64,000 nucleotides of DNA from NCBI GenBank assembly GCA_030524175.1, contig JAUNHC010000007.1, positions 107,692 through 171,691 of the forward strand, given 5' to 3'. Positions 1 through 9,170 of this stretch are shown here, piece after piece. Under the pieces are notes generated by a model, which made no database searches, was not told where the DNA came from, and was given only the letters and a program-made list of their open reading frames with translations. Made by a program: the position numbers and the translations under genes. Source of the DNA: Eubacteriales bacterium. Lineage in GTDB: Bacteria; Bacillota; Clostridia; Lachnospirales; Lachnospiraceae. How positions within the stretch are numbered: position 1 is the stretch's first letter; each line of letters begins with the position of its first letter.

Positions 1-210
1 ACCGTTCTTATCAGGCATTTGGATATCGGTGATTAACAAATCGAGATCCTGTGAGCCGAGAATACGGTAAGCTTCCTCATAGGAAGCGGCACTTCCCACT
101 ACTTCCCAATGAGGGTAATTGGTGTGGATAATGGAGGAAAGCCCATTTCTGATATAGATTTCATCGTCTACAATTAATACGCGGCAGCGCCTCTTCAGTT
201 GTTTTTCCAT
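1..210 (-). CDS. Response regulator, YesN/AraC type (partial, N-terminal 70 residues)
   Basis: The gene runs off the left edge, so only the receiver domain start is seen. The translation has the acidic pair in VLIVDDE (residues 11-17) and the phospho-acceptor Asp in LLITDIQMP (about residue 62), both diagnostic of a CheY-like receiver domain. The start is an ATG at 208-210, preceded on the minus strand by AGAGAGGG. It lies 30 bp downstream of a YesM-like histidine kinase in the same direction. The usual partner of such a kinase is a YesN-type regulator with a C-terminal AraC helix-turn-helix, but that half is outside the window, so the output domain is inferred. It probably controls the neighbouring sugar transporter genes. 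Confidence 0.85.
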   Translation of the reverse strand, partial: MEKQLKRRCRVLIVDDEIYIRNGLSSIIHTNYPHWEVVGSAASYEEAYRILGSQDLDLLITDIQMPDKNG

Positions 211-240
211 AATCAATCCCTCTCTTTAAAACAATGTGTG

Positions 241-2043
241 TTAATCTATGGATAGGTTGCCCATCTTGGGATAAAGAATCTCCACAGATGTTTCTTGTCC
301 GGGTATACTGGAAATTTTAATACCATATTCAGGTCCGTATTTTAACTGAAGAAACTGATTGATATTATAAATTCCGATACTATCCGTTTTGCCGGATAAA
401 ATGTTGGATATTTTCTCCTGGGTCATTCCGCAGCCGTTATCCTTGACTGTAATTAAAATACAGGAGCCTTGGTCCTCCATAAGAAGTACGATAATGCCGT
501 GCCGCTTAAGATTGTTGATGCCATGGTTGATGGCATTTTCAAGGAAGGGCTGAATGATGAGCCTGTCAATGGGACGGGGAAGAATACAGTCGTCTATCTG
601 GTATTCCACATCAAAAGCATGATTGAAACGGCATTGCTGAATATACACATAGTCTTTTAATATTTCCAGTTCGTCCTTGAAAGTGACGGACTGGTATTTT
701 TTTCCGATACTGTAGCGCATGATTTTTGACAGGGCCTGAATCATCCTGCATATATTTTCCGCATTTAGGGAGACGGCCATCCAGTTAATTGCATCCAGTG
801 TATTATAAAGAAAATGCGGATTGATCTGGGCGTGGAGGGTAAGAAGCTCCTGGTTCAGCTTCTGTTCGTGGAATCTCGTTTTCTGTTTCAGCAAAAGACG
901 GATTCTCTGCTGCATTTCCGTAAAGCTCTTATATAAAATACCGATTTCGTCATTTGCACTGTGCTTCAGTGGATAAGGAACAGCTGAAATGTCATCTGTT
1001 GGTTCAATGGCATGCATATAAACAACAAGACGTTTAATAGGTTTTGTCACAAGCTGATAAAAGCTGAAGGTGCCTAAAACAAAAACAGCAATACATACAA
1101 GTATGATAATCATCGAAAATAGCTTTAACGGCGCAATTTTACTTTCAAGATTGCTTTGAGGAGTAAGCATATAGTATATCCAGGAGTTATAATCAGATGT
1201 CTTCTTTGTGGCATAGTAATCCACACCGTCTATTTTGTAAATCTGACTGTCTGATAAACTGTTTTCCCTGCTCTCCGGTACAACCTGCTGAAGGGGCATG
1301 GCCGTCCAATTTTCGTTTGGAGACCAGATTATGTTTCCCCTTGAATCTGTGATGAGAAATTGCAGCGACGGGTCATCAGTGAGATTTGAAAAACAATTGT
1401 TAAAAAAGTTCACATCAATATTCTGTACAAGATAGCCGATAGGTTCCAGTTTATTTGTGGTATTTTTAAATATCCGTCCCACAGAAAAGTTCTGTTGAAT
1501 AACCTGCTTGTTAAAATTGATATCCTTCATAGTAAAACTGGGAAACCAATAGCATTCGCCTCCCGGATACTGGTCCAGTACGTTGGAATGATCCTGGGAA
1601 GCAAACAGGGAGCGGTATTGGCGGATGAAGGTATATAAGCGTGTTTTGGCAGTGCTTATGGTTTGCCCGTTGTTGAGAAATAAGTGGATGGAATTGGTGA
1701 ACGGCTGTTCCAGTATATACTTGTGTAGCTCAGCCTCGATCTGTGCCAGTTCAAGGAGGGTAAAGCTGTCCGGGTTGGAATGAAAATGCTCCATGAGAGC
1801 AAGATTGTTATATAAATTTTTCTGAGCGTCATTCATTTCTTCCAGACGGTATTCCACATGCTGGGACATCATCTGGAGAATATGCGTATCACTGTTGATC
1901 TGTTCATTCCGAAAGGCGTTCAGGGAAGTCTGATGGATGTAGGAGGAAGTAAACGCCAGGGGTAAGATCACAAAAAGAAGAAATATAGAGGAAAGTTTAA
2001 TAAATATGGGACAGTAAAATCCTGAAGTTTTTTCTCGTTTCAT
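241..2043 (-). CDS. Sensor histidine kinase, YesM family
   Basis: Membrane kinase of 600 residues, the usual YesM length. A transmembrane segment at about 11-35 and another at about 307-330 flank a ~270-residue extracellular sensor region. A HAMP-like linker follows, then the His_kinase domain with the phospho-acceptor His in INPHFLYNTLDAI (His about 410), then an ATPase domain with N-box LENAINHG (about 501) and G1 box DNGCGM (about 535). The partner response regulator follows 30 bp downstream on the minus strand. The gene is divergent from the sugar-binding protein gene, which suggests that extracellular sugar, perhaps with the binding protein, is the signal. That role is inferred from location. 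The 244-bp divergent gap holds an AT-rich stretch but no clear consensus promoter. Confidence 0.93.
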   Translation of the reverse strand: MKREKTSGFYCPIFIKLSSIFLLFVILPLAFTSSYIHQTSLNAFRNEQINSDTHILQMMSQHVEYRLEEMNDAQKNLYNNLALMEHFHSNPDSFTLLELAQIEAELHKYILEQPFTNSIHLFLNNGQTISTAKTRLYTFIRQYRSLFASQDHSNVLDQYPGGECYWFPSFTMKDINFNKQVIQQNFSVGRIFKNTTNKLEPIGYLVQNIDVNFFNNCFSNLTDDPSLQFLITDSRGNIIWSPNENWTAMPLQQVVPESRENSLSDSQIYKIDGVDYYATKKTSDYNSWIYYMLTPQSNLESKIAPLKLFSMIIILVCIAVFVLGTFSFYQLVTKPIKRLVVYMHAIEPTDDISAVPYPLKHSANDEIGILYKSFTEMQQRIRLLLKQKTRFHEQKLNQELLTLHAQINPHFLYNTLDAINWMAVSLNAENICRMIQALSKIMRYSIGKKYQSVTFKDELEILKDYVYIQQCRFNHAFDVEYQIDDCILPRPIDRLIIQPFLENAINHGINNLKRHGIIVLLMEDQGSCILITVKDNGCGMTQEKISNILSGKTDSIGIYNINQFLQLKYGPEYGIKISSIPGQETSVEILYPKMGNLSID

Positions 2044-2287
2044 GGAACAGCCTCCCTTATGTTGAATTAAATGAATTATAGCATAGCAGTGCGTTGTTGT
2101 GAATATACACCGGAGAAAAGTCCACTTTATAAGAAAAAATTGGAATTTAAATATAAGTTTACAAATGATATTATAAATTCACAGGAATAAGCGCGGAATT
2201 CCGGCTGATAAAATAACGTTATTAAAAAAAACAGGTGGTAACAAAAGGTACTTATAGTTACAAAATCAAAGAAAAGAGGGAATGGAT

Positions 2288-3574
2288 ATGAAGAAAAGGT
2301 ATAAAAAAATTGCATCTGTGGTGTTATGTACGGCCATGCTGGCAACAGGACTTTCCGGTATGGAGGTAATGGCAAAGGAGACTGACGGGGAAGAAGTGAC
2401 ACTGGAAGTGTGGTCCCATCACTCAGCTCCTCAGGCAGACCTGCTGGCTTCATTGGGAGAGAGGTATTCAGAGGCAACAGGGCAGAAGGTTAAGGTCAAT
2501 TATACGGAGGTAGCCTGGGATGACTATATTGGTACAAAGCTTACTACCGCATTTGCGTCAGGGGATGGACCGGATATTTTTACCACTTGTCCGCCGCAGA
2601 TAGCCCGTTATGTATCTGCCGGAATCGCTATGCCTTTGAATGATTATCTGCCCCAGGACGTATTGGATGATTTTAATCCATCATTTATCCAGGGCGTGAC
2701 CTTTGGAGATGACATTTGTGCAATTCCTACCCAGGGAGAGCTTCTGGCTCTGTATTATGATGCAGATCTTTTCGAAAAGGAAGGCATTGCTCCCCCAAAA
2801 ACCTGGGCAGAAATGATAGAAGCTGCGAAAGCACTGACAACTGATACGAGAGCCGGAATGACAATGCGTGTTGCGGATGACAGCTCTGTGGTATTTGACT
2901 GGCTTCCGTTTCTGTGGATGACCGGCGCAGACGTGATGGACGTGGAAAATAAAAAGTCGTTGCTGGACAGCCAGGGAGCGGCGGATTCTCTGCAAATATA
3001 CCATGATTTAATGGAAGCAGGGGCATTGAATGTGAAACCGTCAAGAAATGCCGATGAAATCGGAATTTTGTGCGAGGGTGAAACGGCAATGCAGATCAGT
3101 GGTACTTGGGCAATCCAGCAGATAGAGGACAACTATCCGGATTCAAACATTGGTGTTCTGCCCATACCGGTACAGAAGGAAGGGGATACCAGCGCAAGTG
3201 CAGCGGGAGGATGGCAGATGGTAGTTAATTCCCAGAGTGAAAATGCAGACATCGCTGCTAAAATGCTGGCCTGGGCTTTTGCCGAGGATATGGAAATCCC
3301 AACAGAGTGGTGTACAGAGGTGAGCTTCTGTTATCCGGCACGGAAATCAATTTTGGAAGCTGCTTCTGATGTGTATGAAAAAGGCCTTAGAAAAGTTTAT
3401 ACAGAGGAAATCTTTGGTACAGAAAAACCGGAGCTGCGTGCACCGGCAGACGTATATAAAATTTTGCAGGATATGATTCAGCAGAGTATGTATGAAAGCG
3501 ACGGAAAAACAGCAGCCATGGAAGCACATGAAAAACTGCAGGAATTTCTCGATGAGTACGAGGATGTTATTTAA
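2288..3574 (+). CDS. Sugar ABC transporter substrate-binding protein
   Basis: Extracellular solute-binding protein of the maltose-binding type (SBP_bac_1), 428 residues from ATG 2288. That start is chosen because the GAGGG at about 2275 is 7-8 bases upstream, whereas the in-frame ATG at 2282 lies almost on top of it. The N-terminus is a typical signal peptide (MKKRYKKIASVV, then a hydrophobic core), ending near VMA-KE. No lipobox is seen: the only Cys in the core follows VVL, not a small residue. Most Gram-positive binding proteins are lipid-anchored, so this one may be anchored differently or released. Two permease genes follow. No ATPase is encoded here, so a shared MsmX-type ATPase elsewhere is likely to energise the transporter. 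Confidence 0.9.
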   Translation: MKKRYKKIASVVLCTAMLATGLSGMEVMAKETDGEEVTLEVWSHHSAPQADLLASLGERYSEATGQKVKVNYTEVAWDDYIGTKLTTAFASGDGPDIFTTCPPQIARYVSAGIAMPLNDYLPQDVLDDFNPSFIQGVTFGDDICAIPTQGELLALYYDADLFEKEGIAPPKTWAEMIEAAKALTTDTRAGMTMRVADDSSVVFDWLPFLWMTGADVMDVENKKSLLDSQGAADSLQIYHDLMEAGALNVKPSRNADEIGILCEGETAMQISGTWAIQQIEDNYPDSNIGVLPIPVQKEGDTSASAAGGWQMVVNSQSENADIAAKMLAWAFAEDMEIPTEWCTEVSFCYPARKSILEAASDVYEKGLRKVYTEEIFGTEKPELRAPADVYKILQDMIQQSMYESDGKTAAMEAHEKLQEFLDEYEDVI

Positions 3575-3640
3575 GCATGGAGCATACCAGGGAGGATGCA
3601 GACGCATCCTCCTTTAGAAAGACGGAAGGAGAGTTGCCCG

Positions 3641-4534
3641 ATGAACGAGAGAAGATCTATGCTGACGTTGAGAAAAAAAGAAGAACGTACGGCTTGGCTG
3701 ATGCTGCTTCCCAACACGATTGGCCTGTTTATATTTGTTTTTATTCCCGTTATCTATGCCTTTTATATCAGCTTTCATTCGTGGAACGGACTGACGGAAA
3801 TGAAAGCGGTTGCTTTAAAAAATTATGTGAAACTGTTTACAGATAAAGATTTTATTGAATCCCTGAAAATCACACTGAAATATGCATTGATGTATGTGCC
3901 GTCACTGTTTGTTTTATCTCTGACCTTTGCCGTACTGGTCAATTCTCTGACAAAGAAGCTCCAGGAGTTTGTCAGAACTATGATATTTTTTCCATATTGT
4001 ATATCAGCAGTCATATCCGGCCTTTTATGGAGCTTTTTATTTGACCCGCTGAACGGATATTTTAATCAAATACTAAAAATAGCGGGCTTTCCGAAACAGA
4101 TGTTTTTGGGAGATCCCAACCAGGCTCTGGGCTGTATTGCAGTCACCAGTATCTGGATAAATGTGGGGTATAATATGGTCATTATCCTCGCGGCCATCAA
4201 GGATATTCCAAAAGAATATTATGAGGCCTCAAGTATTGACGGTGCGAACTGTATCCAGCAGTTTTTCAAAATTACGCTGCCGCATTTGAAAAACGCTGCC
4301 TCTTTTGTGCTTGTTATCTCTACTATTAACTCATTCCAGGTTTTTGACCAGATTAAACTTCTTACAAGCGGAGGCCCTAATGGCTCTACTACAACCTCGG
4401 TACTGTTTGTATTTCAGCAGGCATTTGAACAGAACAAAATTGGTTATGCGTCTTCAGCGGCTTTCGTGTTGTTCGTCATCTTAATGATATTGTCGCTGAT
4501 CCAGCTGAAATTAATCTCAACAGACGAGGCATAG
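3641..4534 (+). CDS. Sugar ABC transporter permease, MalF/UgpA type
   Basis: Inner-membrane permease of 297 residues with about six transmembrane segments. The cytoplasmic EAA loop is clear (EASSIDGAN, then FFKITLPHL), which docks the ATPase. The start at 3641 is set by AGGAGAG seven bases upstream; the frame stays open back to 3596 without a ribosome binding site. It follows the binding protein by 66 bp and precedes the second permease by 13 bp, so the three genes form one operon with the GH172 gene. The substrate is unknown. Nearby GH172 and GH2 enzymes suggest an oligosaccharide or glycoside. Confidence 0.93.
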   Translation: MNERRSMLTLRKKEERTAWLMLLPNTIGLFIFVFIPVIYAFYISFHSWNGLTEMKAVALKNYVKLFTDKDFIESLKITLKYALMYVPSLFVLSLTFAVLVNSLTKKLQEFVRTMIFFPYCISAVISGLLWSFLFDPLNGYFNQILKIAGFPKQMFLGDPNQALGCIAVTSIWINVGYNMVIILAAIKDIPKEYYEASSIDGANCIQQFFKITLPHLKNAASFVLVISTINSFQVFDQIKLLTSGGPNGSTTTSVLFVFQQAFEQNKIGYASSAAFVLFVILMILSLIQLKLISTDEA

Positions 4535-4547
4535 GGAGGAGGACATC

Positions 4548-5369
4548 ATGAAAAAATCAAAGAAAGTGTTATCTGTTGTTTTAGTGATCATTGGCCTGAT
4601 CATTTCCGTGACGTTATTTTTCCCTATTTTAGTAATGTTTATTACATCTATAAAGGGAGACACGGAAATCTTTCATTTGAGCCTGATACCTAAGAGCATC
4701 AGTTTCGAAGGATATGTGAAGATCTTTACAGAATACGGATTTTTAAAAAATATAGGAAATTCTCTGTTTGTTGCAACTGTTACTACTTTTCTTTCCTTAT
4801 TTTTACAGTCTACATCGGCATATGCGTTTGCCAGACTGCGGTTCCGGGGAAAGAAAATTTTCTTTTTAATTGTGCTGAGCACAATGATGATACCATTTTC
4901 AGTTATTATGATACCATTGTTCCTGATTACGAAAACACTGCATTTAACAAATACGTTGTGGGGGATTATTATTCCTATTGCGGCAAACGGATATGGTGTA
5001 TATCTGCTGAGACAGTTTTTTGTTACAATTCCCAGGGATTTGGACGAATCGGCCCATATTGACGGGGCGACACATTTTCAGATTTTCAGGAAAGTCCTTC
5101 TGCCTTTGTGTAAGCCGATTTTGGTGACACTGGGTACTTCTTATTTTATTGCTAACTGGAACAATTATCTGTGGCCATTGATCGTGACCACGAAGCCGGA
5201 ACTGAAATTAGTCCAGGTGGCCATTGCCGGGTTCCGCTCGGAAAGACAGACGCTTTGGAATCTGATCTTTGCAGCTACGGTGGTGGCATCGGTACCTATA
5301 TTTTTATTATTTTCCTATTTTCAGAGTTATATTGTAGAGGGAATTAAAAGCAGCGGTGTGAAAGGATGA
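4548..5369 (+). CDS. Sugar ABC transporter permease, MalG/UgpE type
   Basis: Second permease of the transporter, 273 residues, with about six transmembrane segments and an EAA loop (DESAHIDGATHFQIF, then KVLLPL). The start has GGGAGGAGG upstream. This family pairs as a heterodimer with a MalF-type partner, here the preceding gene. The stop is followed after four bases by the GH172 gene, so translation of the two is probably coupled. Confidence 0.93.
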   Translation: MKKSKKVLSVVLVIIGLIISVTLFFPILVMFITSIKGDTEIFHLSLIPKSISFEGYVKIFTEYGFLKNIGNSLFVATVTTFLSLFLQSTSAYAFARLRFRGKKIFFLIVLSTMMIPFSVIMIPLFLITKTLHLTNTLWGIIIPIAANGYGVYLLRQFFVTIPRDLDESAHIDGATHFQIFRKVLLPLCKPILVTLGTSYFIANWNNYLWPLIVTTKPELKLVQVAIAGFRSERQTLWNLIFAATVVASVPIFLLFSYFQSYIVEGIKSSGVKG

Positions 5370-5373
5370 AAAT

Positions 5374-6465
5374 ATGTTGTTAGAAAAAATGAACGGATTG
5401 GAAATTTTAGAGAAGAAACAAAGCCGCGCCGTCAATGCGGAAAATCATACAGGACAGAAGGGGATGGGGGGCTGTTCCACTGATGGAGCAGCGAAAGCAT
5501 GTGCCAGGGAGCTGGGACAGGGATGGAAGGTATCCCCGTATTTCATCATTTCTCCCGGGGTGGAATTTTGTCTGGCGGATGTAGAAGGACCGGGACAGAT
5601 AGAAAGTATGTGGTTTGGCGGAAATATGTCCAGAAATTATATCCTTCGTCTTTACTGGGAAGGAAATGAAAGGCCTGGGGTGGAATGTCCTCTCCCGGAA
5701 TTCTTTGCTTATGGATGGCAGAAGGACAGTGACAATCCCTTTGCAGGTCCTTTTTATCCCCTGAATTCAGCGGTTGTGGCAGTCAATCCCAATAAAGGAA
5801 TGAACTGCTTCTGGCCAATGCCTTTTCGGAAACACTGTAGGATTACAATTGAGAACAGAACCGAAAAAGAATACGTATGTTATTACCAGATCAATTACTG
5901 TTTAAAAGAGATTCCGGCCAATGCAGGATATTTTCATGCACAGTACCGCCAGAAAAAAGGCATGGGATATAAAGAGGAATACGTTATTCTTGATGGCGTA
6001 AAGGGAAGCGGAAAATATGTGGGAACAGCACTGTTCGCAGGACTGAACGGAGAAGGAAACTGGTGGGGGGAAGGGGAGATGAAGTTCTATCTGGATGATG
6101 ATGACAAATTTCCTACCATCTGCGGCACGGGAACAGAGGATTACTTTGGCGGATCCTATGACTGGGAGGTGGACGGAGTCTATGAAATGTACAATGGACT
6201 GTATATGGGAATGCACCAGCTTATCCAGTCAGACGGTCTGTATGACCATCAGACTAGATTTTCCATGTATCGCTGGCATATTACAGATGGGGTATGCTTT
6301 GAGAAAAATATTAAAGTCACCCTCCAGGATTTAGGATGGAAAATCCCGGGAGGTCTATACTTATCCCGGAGAGATGATTTTGCTTCCGTGGCCTACTGGT
6401 ACCAGGACAGTTCCGCATTAGAGAAATCGGTTCTTCCTGATGAAAAAGAAATGTTTCTGGCGTAA
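5374..6465 (+). CDS. DUF2961 / glycoside hydrolase family 172 protein
   Basis: A 363-residue protein recognised as DUF2961, now GH172. Family landmarks are the N-terminal GQGWKVSP stretch, the WFGGNMSRNYILRLYWEG segment and the strongly conserved GTGTEDYFGGSYDWE segment, which carries the acidic residues of the active-site region. Characterised members cleave or rearrange fructofuranose and arabinofuranose linkages (difructose dianhydride I and alpha-D-arabinofuranosides). No signal peptide is seen, so the enzyme should be cytoplasmic and act on an imported oligosaccharide. It is the last gene of the transporter operon and converges on the GH2 gene with only three bases between the stops. The exact substrate cannot be read from sequence. 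Confidence 0.85.
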   Translation: MLLEKMNGLEILEKKQSRAVNAENHTGQKGMGGCSTDGAAKACARELGQGWKVSPYFIISPGVEFCLADVEGPGQIESMWFGGNMSRNYILRLYWEGNERPGVECPLPEFFAYGWQKDSDNPFAGPFYPLNSAVVAVNPNKGMNCFWPMPFRKHCRITIENRTEKEYVCYYQINYCLKEIPANAGYFHAQYRQKKGMGYKEEYVILDGVKGSGKYVGTALFAGLNGEGNWWGEGEMKFYLDDDDKFPTICGTGTEDYFGGSYDWEVDGVYEMYNGLYMGMHQLIQSDGLYDHQTRFSMYRWHITDGVCFEKNIKVTLQDLGWKIPGGLYLSRRDDFASVAYWYQDSSALEKSVLPDEKEMFLA

Positions 6466-6468
6466 ATT

Positions 6469-8304
6469 CTAAACAGGAGGCTGAGGCGACAGGCTATTTT
6501 TCAGTTTGGCATTCCATTTCTGCAGGATAAGGGGATGAAATTTCATCTTCTTGCGGTCATAGGTAAGAATACCGTTGACCTCCTCCTCAATGTCGGAAAG
6601 CTGGGTGTAAATTATGGCGGACATTCCTTTTTTTATTGTGGGAAAAACGGTTTCTTTCATCAAGCTGTCATATCCTGCTGTGAGGGTGTCCCGGCTGTGG
6701 TAAATCTGGTAGCCATACACTCCGGGACAGGCACTGTGTTCTGGTATGCGCCAGGAATATCCCCCCAGTTCTGACAGGGCCAGTACCCGGGAATCCCGGG
6801 GAACACGCAGTTTAAAAAAGTAGTAGTGCAGGCTTCTGATATCACCGCAGCCCTGGTCAAACCAGCCGCTGGCGGAATCAACCAGTCTGTTAGGGTCAAG
6901 ACGGTTCAGCAGGTTTGTGACTTTTTTCGTGGAAAATTGTCCCCAGCCTTCATTAAATGGAACCCAGCAGACAATGGAAGGGTGGTTGTACAATGTGCGT
7001 ACCATTTCTCTCAGCTCATTGACGTATTCCTGGCGGCCGAGACGGCTTCTGCGGGACAGGATAGTGCGGTGGGTATCCTTAACATCAAACCGCAGAAACT
7101 GGAATAATGTGGCCAGGTAGGTGACGAACCAGTGGTGATAGGAAGTGCCTCCGTTCACCATGTCCTGCCACACCAGCATACCTAGTCTGTCACAGTGGAA
7201 ATACCATCGTTGAGGTTCCACTTTTGCATGCTTGCGGAGCATATTGTACCCCAGGTTTTTCATTGTCTGGATATCATAGATAAGGGCTTCGTCCGTGGGG
7301 GCCGTATACAGGCCGTCAGGCCAGTAGCCCTGGTCCAGAACCCCTGTCTGGAAATAAGGACGATTGTTCAGAAAAAGCCTTGGAGTCCCTTGGGAATCTA
7401 TCTGTACATTGCATTTCCGCAAAGCGAAATAGCTGTAAACAATGTCCTTGCCGCAGATGATACGGACAGGATACAGCCAGGGCGTTTCCGGTGTCCAGGC
7501 CTTCATATGAGGGATTGTGACTGCCGTTTCGCGGCCTGGGATAATTTCCTTTTCTGTCACTAACTCCTCACAGCAGGAAGTATTAACACCCTCTGCGCCC
7601 AGATGTACCGGTGCGAAAACCTCACAGCTTACAGAAGAGCATGGCGCATCCTGGGAATGGGGAGTGCCTTGGATACAGACGCGGATTTTTGCGGAGGCTG
7701 TGTCGTAATCAGGGGTGATACGCAGGCTGCTGATATGCTGGGCAGGAACAGATTCCAGCCATACTGTCTGCCAAATCCCGCTCTGGGCAGTATAGAACAT
7801 TCCGCCTCTTCTCAACTGCTGCTTGCCGCGGCTGTGGTAGGAGGTATCACTGGCATCCCTGATCCCGGCAAGGATAGAAAGCGGCTGTCCATAATGTACC
7901 ATGGAGGTGATATCCATGGAAAAGGGCAGATAACCTCCGCTGTGAGAACCAACACACTTCCCGTCCACATAGACACAGCAGAATTGATCGGCTGCACCGA
8001 TATGGAGAATCAGCTTTTCCCCAGTTTGGTAAAAATCTTTAGGCAGCAGGACGGATTTATAATACCATAAAGTTTCGTCCGGCTTTAACTGCTGGTTCAC
8101 GCCGGACAATCTGGCTTCCGGGGAAAAGGGCACACGGATTTTTCCTGAGAAATTCTTTGGTATTTTTTGATCCCCGGTAATGGCATAATCCCAAAAACCG
8201 TTTAAGTTTATCCATTTTTCCCTTACCATCAGGGGCCTTGGATATTGGGGGAGGGGTTTATCATTGCAGGCTTCTTTTGTCCATGGTGTTTCCAGGTGCT
8301 TCAT
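6469..8304 (-). CDS. Glycoside hydrolase family 2 protein (beta-galactosidase/beta-glucuronidase-like)
   Basis: A 611-residue cytoplasmic GH2 enzyme. The order is a sugar-binding jelly-roll domain (about 20-190, with LNGFWDYAI), an Ig-like domain, then a TIM barrel. The acid/base Glu lies in FNEGWGQF (about residue 452) and the likely nucleophile Glu in LALSELGGYSW (about 512). The ATG at 8304 is chosen because GGAAAGGA lies six bases upstream; the frame is open a further ten codons. Without the C-terminal domains of LacZ it resembles shorter GH2 enzymes of gut Clostridia. It converges on the GH172 gene and has no terminator between, so the two transcripts may overlap. Substrate specificity is not determinable. 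Confidence 0.88.
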   Translation of the reverse strand: MKHLETPWTKEACNDKPLPQYPRPLMVREKWINLNGFWDYAITGDQKIPKNFSGKIRVPFSPEARLSGVNQQLKPDETLWYYKSVLLPKDFYQTGEKLILHIGAADQFCCVYVDGKCVGSHSGGYLPFSMDITSMVHYGQPLSILAGIRDASDTSYHSRGKQQLRRGGMFYTAQSGIWQTVWLESVPAQHISSLRITPDYDTASAKIRVCIQGTPHSQDAPCSSVSCEVFAPVHLGAEGVNTSCCEELVTEKEIIPGRETAVTIPHMKAWTPETPWLYPVRIICGKDIVYSYFALRKCNVQIDSQGTPRLFLNNRPYFQTGVLDQGYWPDGLYTAPTDEALIYDIQTMKNLGYNMLRKHAKVEPQRWYFHCDRLGMLVWQDMVNGGTSYHHWFVTYLATLFQFLRFDVKDTHRTILSRRSRLGRQEYVNELREMVRTLYNHPSIVCWVPFNEGWGQFSTKKVTNLLNRLDPNRLVDSASGWFDQGCGDIRSLHYYFFKLRVPRDSRVLALSELGGYSWRIPEHSACPGVYGYQIYHSRDTLTAGYDSLMKETVFPTIKKGMSAIIYTQLSDIEEEVNGILTYDRKKMKFHPLILQKWNAKLKNSLSPQPPV

Positions 8305-8445
8305 AAATAGTCCTTTCCGGCAAAAAGCTGCCATGAAATATTATTGTAATTATACACGCTTTTCATGCTTTTGAAAAGCCATGATGAGGATGGCTGGAAC
8401 CGGTTTCCATATTTCGATTTCCTGGCATATTAATTTTTTAGGCTT

Positions 8446-8478
8446 CTCCACCGTAACTTCACATTCCTGTGATATACT
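8446..8478 (+). promoter_or_regulatory. Promoter with direct-repeat regulator box, unit 1 (regulator-kinase 1)
   Basis: CTCCAC (8446-8451) and CTTCAC (8457-8462) form a direct repeat with an 11-bp period. The second copy ends exactly 10 bp before a -10 element TATACT (8473-8478). No good -35 is present, as expected for an activator-dependent promoter. Three further copies of the same arrangement lie at 10577, 13974 and 16128, one before each transcription unit of the two FtsX cassettes. Confidence 0.6.
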
Positions 8479-8498
8479 TGATGCCGGAGGTAGTATAA

Positions 8499-9170
8499 AT
8501 GGAGAAAAAAATACTGATCATAGAGGACGAGCGTCCCATTCAGAATATATTGAAAGCCTTTTCAACTGACGCCGGATATGCTGTAACTTTGGCTTGTGAC
8601 GGTTTAGACGGAATCACAGCTTTTCATAAAGAACGATTTGACCTTGTTTTACTTGATATTATGATGCCGAAACTGGATGGCTACACTGTCTGCAGGATGA
8701 TCCGCAAAGAAGGCAATACGCCGGTCATTCTGCTCACAGCACTGGACGATGAGGAAAGCCAGATGAAAGGTTTTGATCTTTTAGCGGATGATTACATTAC
8801 TAAGCCGTTCTCTGCACCGCTTGTGCTGCGTAGAATAGAAGCCGTGCTGCGGCGGGTACAAGCCGGAGAGGACGGCGGGGGAATTTTAACCTACCGGGAG
8901 ATCCAGCTTAATCCCTATACCTACAAAGTTTTTGTTTCCGGAAAAGAGGTTGTATTCACTGCCCGTGAATTTGAAATCCTGCGTCTTTTTTTAGAGAATA
9001 AAGGGCGTGTGTTTACAAGGGAACAGCTGTTGGACCGGATTTGGAATTACGATTATATAGGGGATGATAAAATTGTAAACACCCACATCAAGAATATCCG
9101 CAAAAAGCTGGGTGGGGACTACATCGAAACGATCAGAGGGGTGGGATATCGAATTGATACAGAAAATTAA
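8499..9170 (+). CDS. OmpR-family response regulator, cassette 1
   Basis: A 223-residue regulator with a receiver domain (phospho-acceptor Asp about 53 in LLDIMMPKLDG; conserved Lys in DDYITKPFS) and a C-terminal winged helix (FTAREFEILRLF, then NTHIKNIRKKLGG). The start has GGAGGTAG upstream. The kinase gene overlaps its 3' end. The nearby direct-repeat boxes with 11-bp spacing fit OmpR-family binding and suggest that it drives both its own operon and the FtsX-FtsX-ATPase operon. The system resembles regulators of antimicrobial-peptide or envelope-stress exporters; the inducer is unknown. Confidence 0.93.
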   Translation: MEKKILIIEDERPIQNILKAFSTDAGYAVTLACDGLDGITAFHKERFDLVLLDIMMPKLDGYTVCRMIRKEGNTPVILLTALDDEESQMKGFDLLADDYITKPFSAPLVLRRIEAVLRRVQAGEDGGGILTYREIQLNPYTYKVFVSGKEVVFTAREFEILRLFLENKGRVFTREQLLDRIWNYDYIGDDKIVNTHIKNIRKKLGGDYIETIRGVGYRIDTEN

